From Silurus meridionalis (lineage: Eukaryota > Chordata > Actinopteri > Siluriformes > Siluridae): 64,000 bases of DNA. Position numbers and translations under genes: made by a program. Where the stretch lies: NCBI RefSeq assembly GCF_014805685.1, contig NC_060902.1:5381286-5445285 (forward strand). Reading direction: 5' to 3'. Below the pieces are notes generated by a model. That model was given only the letters and a program-made list of their open reading frames with translations, had not been told where the DNA came from and did no database searches. This document shows positions 1 through 10,827 of the stretch, in pieces; the stretch's first letter is position 1; the number at the start of each line of letters is the position of its first letter.

Positions 1-241
1 CCGGAAAACAGTCCAAAGTCCAAACCAGAGAAGAGGCAGGGCAGAGCAGAGCAGGGGTCATAATCAGGATCCAGAACAGGAACTGGAACAGAATCCAGAG
101 CAGACACGGTGGCAAGAGTATTCTCTGGGGCAAGAAATCCGGAGAGATATATCTGTCCCATAAATAGAGGGTGGCACGGGAAAAACGGCAAGATTGCTGC
201 CAACCCAGAAGTGTGCGCCGTGAGCCCAGAAGATCCTGACA
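1..241 (-). repeat. Ty3/Gypsy-like LTR fragment, cut by the window edge
   Basis: Read on the minus strand, the segment opens with TGTCAGGATC at position 241 and continues through C/T-rich sequence with a TATTTATG box near 165. This resembles fish Gypsy-type LTRs and shares the TGTCAGG opening with the better defined LTR at 699-1158. No polypurine tract or internal region adjoins it, and the other end lies outside the window, so it may be a solo LTR or a piece of one. The assignment rests on the end motif and composition only. Confidence 0.4.
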
Positions 242-693
242 ATGTGCTCGAGATATTAGGGTTCGGCAACATAAAAAACATAACCGATAAAAAAATGCTA
301 AGACAAAGCGAGAATTTGGCGGTTCCAGTTCAAAAACTTCGACTTAACCAAGGTCAAGATAAGTGGGTTCCACTGCATTTTTATTATATCCAAAAAAAAA
401 AAAAAAAAAAAACGGTCAAACAGAAATGCATTAATCGTGCATTAATAAAATCGCCACTAAAATTAATTAGCATTTTGACAGCCCGAATTAATATATTAAT
501 ACAAAAAACTAATTTCTAAATTTGTTATCTAATGTATGCATCCAGGCTGAACATGTACCAATATAGAACACAAGCAGGAATCAGAAATGTCTCTTTTTTC
601 AGTCATGTTTACATTGCTGACTCCTGCTGTCTCATCCACGTTAGCCCCATACTTCTTGTTGTCTTCTGCCTTGCTTTTTGTTATCTTCGTCTA
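242..693. other. No gene seen; A-rich non-coding stretch
   Basis: AT-rich sequence with a homopolymer A run around 391-411. A short open frame crosses from the LTR fragment into this stretch but has no coding features and no recognisable domain. Confidence 0.6.
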
Positions 694-742
694 CTATCTG
701 TCAGGCTGATGACACGGAAGCGGAAATAACTCAATCATCGTC

Positions 743-748
743 TTTATT
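743..748 (-). terminator. Polyadenylation signal in the LTR
   Basis: AATAAA on the minus strand, 45-50 bases before the LTR end at 699, which is the usual place for an R/U5 poly(A) signal. It lies just after the stop of the internal open frame. Confidence 0.45.
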
Positions 749-775
749 AAGCAATACAACCAAAAACACACTCTC

Positions 776-2356
776 TTAAGCCATGACGAAAAGCAACAAA
801 GAATATCCGCTCGGGACGAGTAATCCACAACGCAGCAAATGTCCAACAGAAAGCACAACCTGAACTAAAAGTAACTCCACGGCAAAGAGTAATCCAACAT
901 GGAACAGAGTCCGGAGACAGAACCAGCGGGGAATGCTGGCGGTCGAGCAGCCACGGGAATCACCAGCATGACATTCAAGAACCGACAGCCTGTGACTAAA
1001 GAACATGAGTTTATATAGTCTAAACCTAGATGAGCCACAGCTGTCGGTCGTCAAGGCAGGCACGGGATAACGAGGCAGCGTGACTGCTACCGAGGGGGGC
1101 GTGGCAGGGTGAATCCCTGACAGCGGCCGAGGAAGGCGTGGCAGGGGGATCCCTGACAGTACCCCCCCTCCAGGGTCAAAGAAAGCCCAGTGAGCATCGC
1201 CGTGGACCAGGGGAAGCCCAGGAAGAGCCCCAGGCCAAGCAGCATCCGTAGTCGAGACCAGGAACGGAACAACGGCCTTCGAAAAAACTGGAGGCTGAGC
1301 GAAGTCCCTGGCGGAGATCAGCGGTGGCGCAACCTCCACGGCGGGGAACCGGAACTGTACGCTGTCCACGACGAAGACCAGCGGACGAGCGACGTCCACG
1401 GCGGAGACCAGAGCCCGAGCGACTTCCACGGCAGAGACCAGAGGCCGAGCGACTTCCACGGCGGAGACCAGAGGCCGCGACTTCCACGGCGGAGACCAGG
1501 AACACAGGGGCACTTTCGGCAGGACGTTGGGCCCTGCGGGGACGTTCGCCCTGAGGAGCACATGGGGCGGCGGTACGACGACCTCTTGGCGGCCGGGCGG
1601 CGGTACGACGACCTTGTCGCGGCCAGGTGGCGGTACGACATCCTTCTCGTGGCCTTTAAACGGGACTGATCGCCCCTGGGGACTCTGAGGCTGGGATGAG
1701 CACTCCTGGAGACTGTGTGGTTGGGATGAGCACTCCTGGTGACTGTGTGGCTGGGATGAGCGCTCCTGGGGACTCTGTGGTGGCGCGGCGCTCTCGTGAT
1801 GCCTCTGTGGTGGCGCGACGCTCTCGTGACGGCTCTGTGGCGGCGCGGTGCTCTCGTGACGGCTCTGGGAACTTTGAGACGCCATGGCGCGCTCGCAGAT
1901 GCTTGGAGATGGTGTGATGCGTCCACAAGAACCCCAGAACACAGCAGCGCGCTTGTAAAGACCCAGGGGCAGAGCTGCGTGCACATGGAAGGACTGGAAC
2001 TGAGCCTCGTGTTCTTGGATGCACAGGGATGGAACCGAGAACCTGGGAGAATCCTGGAATGGAGCTGCGCGCTCTGAAGCACCTTGGACCGCAGCCGAGC
2101 ACCGTGGAGAATCCTGAACCAGAGCCACGCACTCTAAAGAACCTTGGGACGGAGCCGTGCACCTGGGAGAACCTTGGGACTGAGGCACGTGCTCTGAAGA
2201 ACCTTGGGACGGGGAGAACCTTGGAGAAACCTGGAACAGAGCCGCTTGCCTTGGAGGACCTTGAGACGGAGGCACGTGCTCTGAAGAACCTTGGGACAGA
2301 GCACTTTCCTCCTTGAGGGGACTGTCGTGGAGATCCGCCACCTCCATCCCACACAT
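776..2356 (-). CDS. Repeat-rich 526-residue open frame inside the Gypsy-like element
   Basis: An uninterrupted 526-codon frame runs from the element interior into its 3' LTR. Roughly the first 150 residues carry degenerate repeats built on SQGS/SPRF-like units. Around residues 165-225 there are 10-residue units such as SRHESVAPPQ and SPQERSSQPH, then three GRxxVVVPPP units, then four units like RPLVSAVEVA. Residues after about 390 are encoded by LTR sequence and end in a hydrophobic Leu/Val-rich stretch. No gag, zinc knuckle, protease or polymerase motif is visible. The frame probably stays open because the 30-36 bp tandem repeats lack stops; other frames on both strands are also open here. 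I do not recognise the product and would not treat it as a host gene. Confidence 0.3.
   Translation of the reverse strand: MCGMEVADLHDSPLKEESALSQGSSEHVPPSQGPPRQAALFQVSPRFSPSQGSSEHVPQSQGSPRCTAPSQGSLECVALVQDSPRCSAAVQGASERAAPFQDSPRFSVPSLCIQEHEAQFQSFHVHAALPLGLYKRAAVFWGSCGRITPSPSICERAMASQSSQSRHESTAPPQSRHESVAPPQRHHESAAPPQSPQERSSQPHSHQECSSQPHSLQECSSQPQSPQGRSVPFKGHEKDVVPPPGRDKVVVPPPGRQEVVVPPPHVLLRANVPAGPNVLPKVPLCSWSPPWKSRPLVSAVEVARPLVSAVEVARALVSAVDVARPLVFVVDSVQFRFPAVEVAPPLISARDFAQPPVFSKAVVPFLVSTTDAAWPGALPGLPLVHGDAHWAFFDPGGGVLSGIPLPRLPRPLSGIHPATPPSVAVTLPRYPVPALTTDSCGSSRFRLYKLMFFSHRLSVLECHAGDSRGCSTASIPRWFCLRTLFHVGLLFAVELLLVQVVLSVGHLLRCGLLVPSGYSLLLFVMA
1010..1017 (-). promoter_or_regulatory. TATA box in the LTR U3 region
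   Basis: TATATAAA on the minus strand about 141 bases inside the LTR and about 260 bases before the AATAAA signal. Position and order fit an LTR promoter. No expression evidence is available. Confidence 0.45.
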
Positions 2357-2425
2357 CCCCAGAAGAAGCCAAAATTGCCCCTTTGGCGCTCTATAATGTG
2401 CTGGTCTTGGATCCCTGACACTATC

Positions 2426-4007
2426 CTATGTCTGTGTTGTGTGAGAGCCAGGAAAGGATACACCAATGGTAAATTGAAAAAGCTACACAATGACAAGAAA
2501 TAGGTTCATAGGCAGAAAATGGCACGCAATGAGAAGAAAAAATATTGATCATGTTATTAAATGGATATTAACTAAAGTTACAAGCCTGTATTAAAAATGT
2601 AAGCAGAAGAAAGTACAGATATTTGTGTAAAAAAGTAATGAATGAAATTAAAAAGTTAATAAATAAATAGTTAAGTAAAGTACTGATAGCAGAAAAATCT
2701 ATTTAAGCACATTAACGAAGTTACTAAACACGTTGTGATGCGGTGAATGCATTTAGCACTGATGGCCAAGTCCAACACAATTGTCAACCACAATCATTCA
2801 CATTGAAGCTCAGTTTGTTTTCTGAATGTGCTTCAGGGTCTAAAAGTGAGAACATATGGAGTAAAATTGTCAGTGACATATTATAGAGCCATGCAGTGCA
2901 GGTGGAAGATTTATTTTCCTTCGGGGCTACAATCAATAAACCCCTGCCCACCTGGGTAATCTGTAAAAGGATTTAATTCAAGCCTAGTTGAAAGGGGATC
3001 AGTTTGTCACTAAAGCCTGGGATTTGGCATGATCCGTCCTTACATGTAGTGTCCAAAAGAACAAGCATGCATATCAACTCCATGGCAGTTTTATTTAATG
3101 CTTTTGATTGATTATTGCTTGCCGTGTTTATTGCATTTTTATACCATGGAAACTATAGCTGAATGAGTCTTTATGTTTTCAATATCTTGTTTTTACAGAC
3201 AGTAATACAGTGATATGGATTTAAAACTGCAAGGTTTCAAAATGACATATTTCTATAACATATAAGTGTTGCTGTTGGTGAGTCTGATTTGTTTGATTGG
3301 TTTAGTAAATAGTTAAATGTAGCTAAGTAACACACAATGTGGGATTTGCATAATGATTTAAGATATTGTAAAAAGTAAAAAATAAAACAAGATAAGACAT
3401 GCTGTTATATAACGATATAAATCTATATTCTTATCTCCCAAAATGTGCACCTGTGAGAGCTTGAATGGTTAAATCTCGGGCCCTGCTTCCTGTGCTTTGT
3501 AAAGCAGAACCTGTATAAACAAGGTTGCAATTATTACAAGCAGCTAATGAGAAAAGAAGTCAGACAGACTTCACACGGCAGAGGATCAGAGGCACCAGAG
3601 CTCCCGAGAGTCTTCACAGAAATTCCCTCTGAGTTAATATAAAGAAAGCAAGAGTACAACGACTCTATTCCTTCCGCTCGAGTTGTTCCCTCCGGATCCT
3701 TCCGCTCACACCTAACACTCTAAACTCTTTTTATAGATTTAAAGTGATAGTTTCACATACAGAAAGTTCCCTGTATTTAGCCCAAACATATTCAGTGTTT
3801 ACAATTTAGTATTGTAGTGTTTAGATTTTTTGACAATATCATATATGACACTACTAGCATTACAGTGATCATTTTTTTCACTTTGATCATTTTTGATCCA
3901 TAACTACATTCAAATGCTTGTTTTTAATGTTTCTATATTTAATTTATGCATTTATCATTTAATTATCATACAAAACTAAATGAATGATATTCTAGATGCT
4001 TATATCT
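2426..4007. other. No gene recognised; AT-rich with one GC-richer block
   Basis: Mostly AT-rich unique-looking sequence. A GC-richer block at about 3480-3720 holds TATAAACA near 3512 followed by about 200 bases of mixed purine and pyrimidine sequence with a CTTTTTATAG end at about 3726-3735. It could be an untranslated exon with a promoter or simply a repeat; no open frame supports either view. Confidence 0.4.
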
Positions 4008-4499
4008 TCAAGTCAAGTCAGGACAAGAAGCTTTTATTGTCATTTCTACCATATATATAGCTGATGCAGTACACAGTGAAAATAAGACAACGTTCCTCCA
4101 GAACCCTGGTGCTACATTAAACAACATAGAGCTACATCACACAACATAAAGCTACATAAAGTGCATCGAGTGCAACCCACTGCAAACAGTGCAGACAAAA
4201 AACTGTGCAGACAGACGACATAAGACAGTGTGGGACAAATATGCATAACACAAAATACTAAATAGCACTGACCAGTAAACCTACTGTACTGTGATGAAAC
4301 AGTACTGTGCAAGAGAGGACTATAAAGCACTATGACCAAAGTATTTGTGAACAAAAAAACACAATGCAGTGCAAAAACAGCAGTAGCAGCAGTCGAGGGG
4401 TGCAAAGAACCGCATGTAAACAGTATAATATGATTAAATATAAATAATAGATAAATAGTGGTGAAATGGATTGAGATGAGTAATGAGTTTGTGTTGAGT

Positions 4500-4543
4500 T
4501 CAGGTTGTACAGTTCAGTAACACACAGTTGAGTGAGTGAGTGA

Positions 4544-4589
<46 letters not shown>

Positions 4590-5250
4590 CAGTTTATTTC
4601 TGTGTTGAGGTGCCTGATGGCTTGAGGGAAAAAGCTGTTGCACAGTCTGGATGTGACGGCCCGAATGCTTCAGAACCGCTTTGCTGATGGCAGGAGGGTG
4701 AAGAGTGTGTGAGGGGTGTGTGTGGTCAACCACAATGCTGTTGGCTTTTCGGATGCAGTGTGTGGGTAAATGTCCGTGATGGAGGGGAGAGAGACTCCGA
4801 TGATCTTCTCAGCCGTCCTCACTATCCTCTGTAGGGTCTTTCCAAACCAGGCAGTGGTGCAGCTGCTCAGGATGCTCTCGATAGTCCCTTTGTAGAACAT
4901 GGTCAGGATTGGGGAGGGAGATGGGCTTTCCTCAGCCTTCTCAGGAAGTAAAGATGCTGCTGGACTTTCTTGGTGATGGAGCTGGTGTTGAGTGACCAGG
5001 TGAGGTTATCCACCAGATGAACACCAAGGAATTTAGTGCTTTTGACAATCTCCACGGAGGATCAATCAATGATCAGTGGAGAATGGCCGCTCTGTGCTCT
5101 CCTGAAGTCCACAACCATCTCTTTGGTTTTGTCAATGTTCAGAGACAGGTTGTTTGCTCCACACCAGGCTGGTAACTGTTGCACCTCCTCTCTGCTGATA
5201 AGACCCACCACGGTCGTGTTATCAGCGAACTTGACAATGTTTTTCGAGCT
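4500..5250 (-). pseudogene. L2 LINE ORF2 reverse-transcriptase C-terminal relic
   Basis: In reading order, a frame at 5250-5062 contains KFADNTTVVGLI, corresponding to the RT FADDTTVVG motif. The second catalytic aspartate is changed to asparagine. It continues with WCGANNLSLNIDKTKEMVVD, typical of L2 RT. A second frame at about 4900-4670 contains [13 protein letters not shown] and [18 protein letters not shown], the conserved C-terminal region. A third short frame (4733-4500) carries DHTHPSHT before it runs into the GT repeat. Frameshifts separate the pieces. The family encodes the polymerase for target-primed reverse transcription; this copy cannot. Confidence 0.85.
4530..4587. repeat. (GAGT)n-(GT)n microsatellite
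   Basis: About five GAGT units followed by about 20 GT units. It lies inside the L2 copy, in the stretch after the conserved RT C-terminal block. Confidence 0.95.
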
Positions 5251-5288
5251 TTGCAATCGAAATAAAAACCATCATTAGTTGCAGCCCT
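5250..5288. repeat. MITE terminus fragment, GGGCTGCAACTAA type
   Basis: Read on the minus strand from 5288 it gives AGGGCTGCAACTAATGATGG, matching the ends of the element at 29864-30346. Only one end remains, directly at the 5' truncation point of the L2 copy. Confidence 0.5.
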
Positions 5289-6946
5289 AATGTATTTGTT
5301 ACTCAATTATTTGTTTAAACTGCTCCTCCCGAATACACTTTTGTAGTAAGTAGTAATGATAAGCTTATTTTTGCTGGGATAAATACACTTATACTTCACA
5401 GTCTCTCAAGATATCAATTTGTATTCAATAACACTATTTTTAGTCTTTCTTGTCCCCTGTATCATCATTATTAGAGCAAGGGCTGTGCTTTTCTTATATT
5501 TAATATAAAAATCTTGTTCAGGCTTTTCCATCTGTCTTCATTTATATTTCACATAATTGCACTGCTCAAATTTATTGCCATTCATTTACTCATAAAGATG
5601 CATTTAATTTGAGATTTACAGTGATGAAAGTTCTGTCTGGATTCTCCAGGCTCCTACTGATAGCTTTAAATGAAGTCCAATGAATGCTCAGAGCTACTGT
5701 TTGGAGTAATGCTATTTAGGAATGAAATGAGTTCCGAGACATCACTCTGCACACGGAATGAACGGTCCTTCTTTTCATTACAAGACACGTTAATTACTTC
5801 TCTATCTGTGGCGCTGAGAGATATTTCTGATGGCAAGCATTTCTTGAAATAACTAAGACAAGCCCAGACATGTAATTTCATTTCCTTTTATATATCTTTC
5901 TATCCCTTCCCACTGAATGCTTGTTAAGGATTAGCAAATATGAATAATTAAATACTCGTTGTTTTAATTACCAATTTGTGCTAAAGATATAAGATTAACA
6001 AAAGAAATATTGAACTAAATATTATAACACAGCAATGACAAACAATTTTTAGGTTCCACTGACATACCAGGAATAATAACTAATTTGTTTACATTGCTAG
6101 CTCCTGGTTCAAGAAGAAGGAATATAGTAGTAAAGCTCACAGCCCCAAACCAGTCATTTATGCATTATGCAGAAGTCTGAGATTCTTTTTTACAAGTATA
6201 AAGAATGACACTGCTGTCAGCAAGCTGATACGAACAAACAAATCAGTCATGACACACTTCAAACACTGTCCCCACGGTTCACGTCACTGTTGTCGGTGTA
6301 CATTTCACACTTTTTTACACAGAGAGTGACAGAAGTAAGAAAGAACTTCAGGAAGCACCTCTGTGTTTTTGATGTGTTGAAACTTCAGCTTAATTTGTTC
6401 TGACAGTTTCACAGTTTAAAGTGGCCCATGTACTGTAGTTACTGTTTAGTTACTAATGTGACAGCGTATCGTCACTCTGTTTGGGTCTTGGCCTTTTAAT
6501 TTTGGCCCTCAAAATTAACTGTGACAATGGTTTTGACTCAGATTTAATTTACATATGATTGAATGGTAAACCTTATACCTAACTTATAATTACCAATATT
6601 TAGATTTCTTAGTTCAAGACAGACAAAATAATTGGTGGAAATTTTAGTGACATCTTTTCATTGCAAATATCAGGTTTATGCAGAGAGAGATTCGTTAGTA
6701 CTACAACAACAACAACAGCGAAGTTTTGCCATGTGATTGTTTGTGTACCTGATACACATTTATATTCAGCTACTAACTTTTATAAAGAGTGGTTATGTTT
6801 CATCTACAAGTCCACTTTTAGGTTTCTTGTTCATGTATTTTGTAATTTTGTCTTTTGTTCATACTTTTGTACAGTAAAAATAAATATCTGCATTTGAAAC
6901 TGCTTTAGCTCGAATTAAATAGCACCTTCAGGCCTAGATATTTTTA
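5289..6946. other. No gene seen; unassigned non-coding sequence
   Basis: AT-rich non-coding sequence. The block at about 5560-5890 has balanced composition, TAATTA-type motifs and no low-complexity runs, the look of a conserved non-coding element, but conservation cannot be assessed from one sequence. ORFs here are short and lack domains. Confidence 0.35.
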
Positions 6947-6950
6947 TGAT

Positions 6951-8886
6951 CTAACTCCGTTTCACCAACCTCTTTCTACTTATGCTTTCCTGCACTTCCT
7001 CATTCCACCAACACGTCTCTTTGACTTCCTTTCTTTTTCCAGATGTCACACCAAGTACTTTTCTAGCTGTCTCCCTTATCACTTCTGCAGTAGTTGTCCA
7101 ATCATCCTGCACCTCTTCAGCACCATCAAGCCCATGTCTGACCTCTTCCCTGAATCTTATTCTTCTTTCAGTCCTTACTCTCCTACTCTTCCTCTTCACC
7201 TCCAAAACCATCCTACAGACCACCATCTAATGCTGTCTAGCTACACTGTCCCCTGCCAACAATTTACAGTCTCCAATCTCCTTCAGGTTGCATCTCCTAT
7301 GTAGAATATAGTCCACCTGTGTGCACCTTCCTCCACTCTTATACATCACCCTATGCTCCTCCTTCTTCTTAAAACAAGTATTCACTAATGCCATTTCCAT
7401 CCTTTCAGCAAAATATACCACCATATGCTCTTCCACATTCCTTACCTTAAGGCCATTCCTACCCATCACCTCCTCATCTCCTCGGTTCCCTTCACCAACA
7501 TGCCCATTTGTGTCTGCCCCAATCACTAATCTTTTTTTCTTAGGTACACCATCTACCACTTCATCTAACACATTATTTTCTTTCTCCTTTATCTCACAAC
7601 CCACTTGTGGAGCATTTATCATCACCCTCTTCAACGCTCCATGTTAATCACGCTTTCAGAAACTCTCTTCACCTCCACTATACTCTTATACTCTTCGTTC
7701 AGTATCACCCCTACACAGTGTTGTGCTAGTTACTAAAAAATAGTAACTAGTTACAGTTACTCGTTACTTCATTCAAAAAGTAACTTAGTTACTTTGTTGA
7801 TTACTTACACCAAAAAGTAATGCGTTACTGTTAAAAGTAACTTTTTAGTTACTTTTTTAAAGAACGTTCTTTAATATTCCCATTAATGCCCTTTTATGCG
7901 TTATGGTCTATACAAACACAAAACTGACTTAAACACAAAGTAATTTTTAAACACTATTTTATTTAAGTCAGACCAGCACAAACTGAATATATCATAAGGA
8001 TTTCTGAAATAAATAACAAAACAAGCTGAATAATATATTCACAATCAAAAACTAAAGTGGCTTCTGCATCATAAAAGCTGTTGTGTTGAGCTCTTAAAAA
8101 TGTTCCTTTCACAGCTGAAGTATGAAAACTGTCATCAATGTAGAACAGAACACCGGGTTAGCTTCTAGCTTCTAGCTTCTAGCATGGAGTTCCTGGAGGA
8201 GTTTCAACAGATTGGAGTTTCTGTTTATCGAAGTAGATACGACCTTCGAACCAGAAAGACACAGCTTACATTTGACTTAAAAGTTTGTGTCTTTATACTC
8301 AACTAAAGTGAAATAATGAGCATATTTCCACTTTGAGAAACTCGTCTTGCTCTCGCCTCGACTCGCCATTACTGCCGCACAGACCTGAATAAACAGAGAC
8401 ACGCCCACAGTGCGTCTTCTTCGTGTATACAGAGGGTAATCCGGTAATCCACCAATCGTACAATGTGTCTCTGCTGTAAACAGGTTAGCCTGTAGGCTAC
8501 ACTTCAGCCGAAATTCATTCATTTAAAAAAGTAACGGGTAACGCACCATACGGTAACGGTAATGAAGTTACTTTATTTTTAAAAGTAACGCGTTACAGTA
8601 TTAGTTACTGTCAGAAGTAACGTGTTACCGGTAACGCGTTACTGCCCAACACTGCCCCTACCCCATTTCTCTTTCCATCCACACCATGATAAAACAGTTT
8701 AAACCCACCTCCAATGTTCCGGGCCTTTCTCCCATTCCCAACACACAACATATCTACCTTTCTCCTCTCCATCATATCAGCTACCTCTCTCCCTTTGCCA
8801 GTCATAGTACCAACATTTAAAGTGCGCACCAAAACCTCCACTCTCCTCCACTTCTCCTTTCCCTGCTGTCTCTGTAGACGTCTCAC
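6951..8886 (-). pseudogene. RTE LINE endonuclease (AP-endonuclease-like) relic
   Basis: Three blocks are visible in order. Block 1 (8886-8663) has VRTLNVGTMTGKGREVADMM, the N-terminal strand of RTE endonucleases, then DMLCVGNGRKARNIGG, where the expected QETRW metal-binding segment is degraded to GNGR. Block 2 (7707-7227) has GADTNGHVGEGN, carrying the catalytic D-x-N, and RCTQVDYIL plus SVARQH near the end, which correspond to the conserved D and H of the active site. Block 3 (7226-6951) has DDWTTTAEVIRETARKVLGV and WWNEEVQESI, typical of the RTE linker. The family nicks target DNA for retrotransposition. This copy is broken by the hAT insertion, frame changes and loss of the RT. Confidence 0.85.
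7716..8654. mobile_element. hAT-type non-autonomous transposon inserted in the RTE LINE
   Basis: The ends are CAGTGTTGTGC (7716) and the reverse complement CAGTGTTGGGC (ending 8654), and both are followed inwards by degenerate repeats of GTAACTAGTTACT type. Flanks are CCCCTACA (7708-7715) and CCCCTACC (8655-8662), an 8-bp target duplication with one mismatch, diagnostic of the hAT superfamily. It is 939 bp long and has no transposase. A small triple repeat of CTTCTAG-type units lies near 8160. It must have been moved by a transposase made elsewhere. Confidence 0.9.
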
Positions 8887-9145
8887 TCCTCTCCTTCTCC
8901 TTCTTCAGCCAAAAGTAGCCGAATTTCCACCTGTAACCTGTAGGCTAACAATACCTGTGGCGGACGTTGGTAACCCGGGCCTTGACTGATCCGGTATTCT
9001 GGTTCGTGATCTGCATATTTGATTTGGCACATGTTTTATGCTGGATGCCTTTCCTAAGGCAACCCTCCCCATTTATCCAGGCTTGGGACTGGCACTAAGA
9101 GTACACTGGCTTGTGCAACCCTAATGCCTGGGTTCCAGTGGGAAA

Positions 9146-10764
9146 TATTCATAGCGATAAAATGTAATAAAAATTAAATAATTCAGTAAATAGGTCCATC
9201 CACAGTGACCCTGACCCAGATAAAATTGTTACTGGACTATATAAATAAAATAATATAAATAAAATAAAAGGCTTGGAAAACATTATGCAGAAAATCTTTC
9301 TTTCTTAATTTGGTAAAATAAAATTTTAATTGATTTGACTATTTGAAATATATATTTTGCTATGATAGATCTCAAAAAAAAGAAACCTGTATAACCTTGA
9401 TTAAAAAATCTAAAATTAGTAGAAAAATAGCAAATAATATTATATAGTGATTTCATACAAATTGTCATTATTCTTTACCATTTTATAAATTTTTCAAGAT
9501 AGGTTCAAGAACATTATCTACTGATCACTCAAAGTTATTTTTCATATAATTAATGAGATAGGTACATGTGGGAGCTGGCCTTAGCTGGTCTTTCTGCACT
9601 GTATAATAAACACAGCAATTATAAACCTTCATACATTCCTTCTAATGCTAACATATGCTTGGAGAGGGCCCCTCCATTAGCTAATAACCGCAAAACCTCG
9701 TCCTTGACACTATGCGGCTTCACAACAGCCTTTGTCATATTACCCGTGTTAGATGTAGTAATGGACAAGGTGGCAGCTGTGGTATACATCTTTAAAGCCA
9801 TTACAGAACGCTTATTTTGAGACCTAATGCTCTGGTGCAATAATAGTCTTCTTATTTTGCAAATTCAATGTATGGCTCAAAGGACATTACTTTATATGTA
9901 AATTCTATGTACTGACATATAATAATGATTCTAAGTGTACATACACCAAACCAAATACATTTGCTCTACCTTCAGAACTTATAATTTCTTCTAATATCTA
10001 CATCTTTTTAATATGTGCCAAGACGTGGAGGATCCTAATGGAATAAGGTTTGTCAAGCCCGAGTTTGAGGTCAGTATTTACATGCAAATGGAATATGCAA
10101 ATTTAAGAAAGTGCAGATTTACCTCGAGCAGAGCACATAAATTAGGTACTTTTCTGAAATATGTCTATATTACAAAGTATGCCATTGAATGAAATTAAAG
10201 TCAAATAATGTTGATGCGATTCATATTTTGCGACATGTCAGCAGTTTCGTTTGATGACTATATAAGAAGAGCTTTGTTCTGTAGAGAAGAAATAAAAATT
10301 GATTTGCAATTTGTATGCATGTAGACCAGGACAGCCCACTGAGAGCATTTCTCTAATGATATTCCTTGTAAGAATTAGTAAGATTTTAATGCTACATTTA
10401 ACAACTTTTACACCCAGTCAGCTTTTTTTTATTCCTGAAAATACCTACCTCTACAGTTACAAGAGCAAATTAATATTTCATGAAATTGCTTAGTGCCATT
10501 GTGTTTGCACAGCATTATATGTTATGTTAACTAAGCCTATATCAGATAGAAGTTCATTATGATAAGAAACACTATGCCGTCCAGACCTTTATTAGTACTT
10601 TGCAAGTTTTGTTAATAATTAATTTGCTTTTTAATGTCAGCATCAAACAAACCAAGACTAATAGGTTTCTTTTGCCTATTGTGCCACAAATCTCTGAAGA
10701 GTTTAGTTTTGTATAATGCCTCAGTATTCTTTGGTTTCCTGGCTATGCTGTGTTAAAAGAATTC

Positions 10765-10827
<63 letters not shown>

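Larger units (their letters stand above)
699..1158 (-). repeat. 3' LTR of the Gypsy-like element
   Basis: It begins TGTCAGG and ends CCTGACA, a perfect 7-bp inverted end pair with the TG...CA rule of LTRs. On the minus strand it contains TATATAAA (1010-1017) and, downstream, AATAAA (743-748), as expected for U3, R and U5. A roughly 37-bp stretch containing the edge motif is duplicated in tandem (edge copies at about 1122 and 1158), so the true U3 boundary could be either copy. The outer copy abuts the polypurine tract. Confidence 0.7.
699..2420 (-). mobile_element. Non-autonomous Gypsy-like LTR element with target duplication
   Basis: The element is bounded by TGTCAGG at 699 and CCTGACA ending at 2420, and is flanked by the direct repeat CTATC at 694-698 and 2421-2425. 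A 5-bp duplication fits Ty3/Gypsy-type integration. On the minus strand the downstream end is a full 460-bp LTR preceded by a G-rich polypurine tract (reverse complement at about 1159-1171). The upstream end keeps only about 12 bases of LTR (TGTCAGGGATCC) before internal sequence begins, so most of the 5' LTR and the primer-binding site are missing. The interior holds a repetitive open frame and no protease, reverse transcriptase or integrase. It probably moved in trans and later lost its 5' LTR. A different element class with similar ends cannot be excluded. Confidence 0.65.
4008..5250 (-). mobile_element. L2-type LINE, 5'-truncated copy
   Basis: The minus strand encodes the C-terminal part of an L2/CR1-group reverse transcriptase and ends with a 3' tail made of TTGACTTGA-type repeats (4008-4022), preceded by AATAAAAGC. 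This tail is the hallmark of fish L2-like LINEs. A GT microsatellite lies within the copy. The 5' end breaks off at about 5250, next to a MITE terminus. The copy is dead: frames are shifted, part of the RT is missing and the catalytic motif is altered. Confidence 0.85.
6947..9145 (-). mobile_element. RTE-type LINE, 5' half, split by a hAT insertion
   Basis: Read on the minus strand, a 5' untranslated region (about 9145-8890) is followed by the endonuclease domain and the linker before the RT; the copy stops at about 6947, before any RT. The hAT element at 7716-8654 sits in the middle, and the endonuclease frame reads across smoothly when it is ignored. The 5' untranslated part closely resembles the body of the SINE at 37558-37782, linking the two families. 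Confidence 0.85.

Noticed and set aside
776..2356. 526-codon open frame as a host proline/serine-rich protein gene
   Set aside because: It lies wholly inside an LTR-bounded element, runs into the LTR, and consists of short tandem repeats with other frames also open.
4500..4733. 77-codon frame with a His-Thr run as a gene
   Set aside because: It is the frameshifted end of L2 ORF2 passing into the GT microsatellite.
7321..7647. Plus-strand 108-codon frame
   Set aside because: It is antisense to the RTE endonuclease, which carries the recognisable motifs.
9566..9840. Possible exon open on both strands
   Set aside because: No domain, no convincing splice sites and equal openness on both strands.
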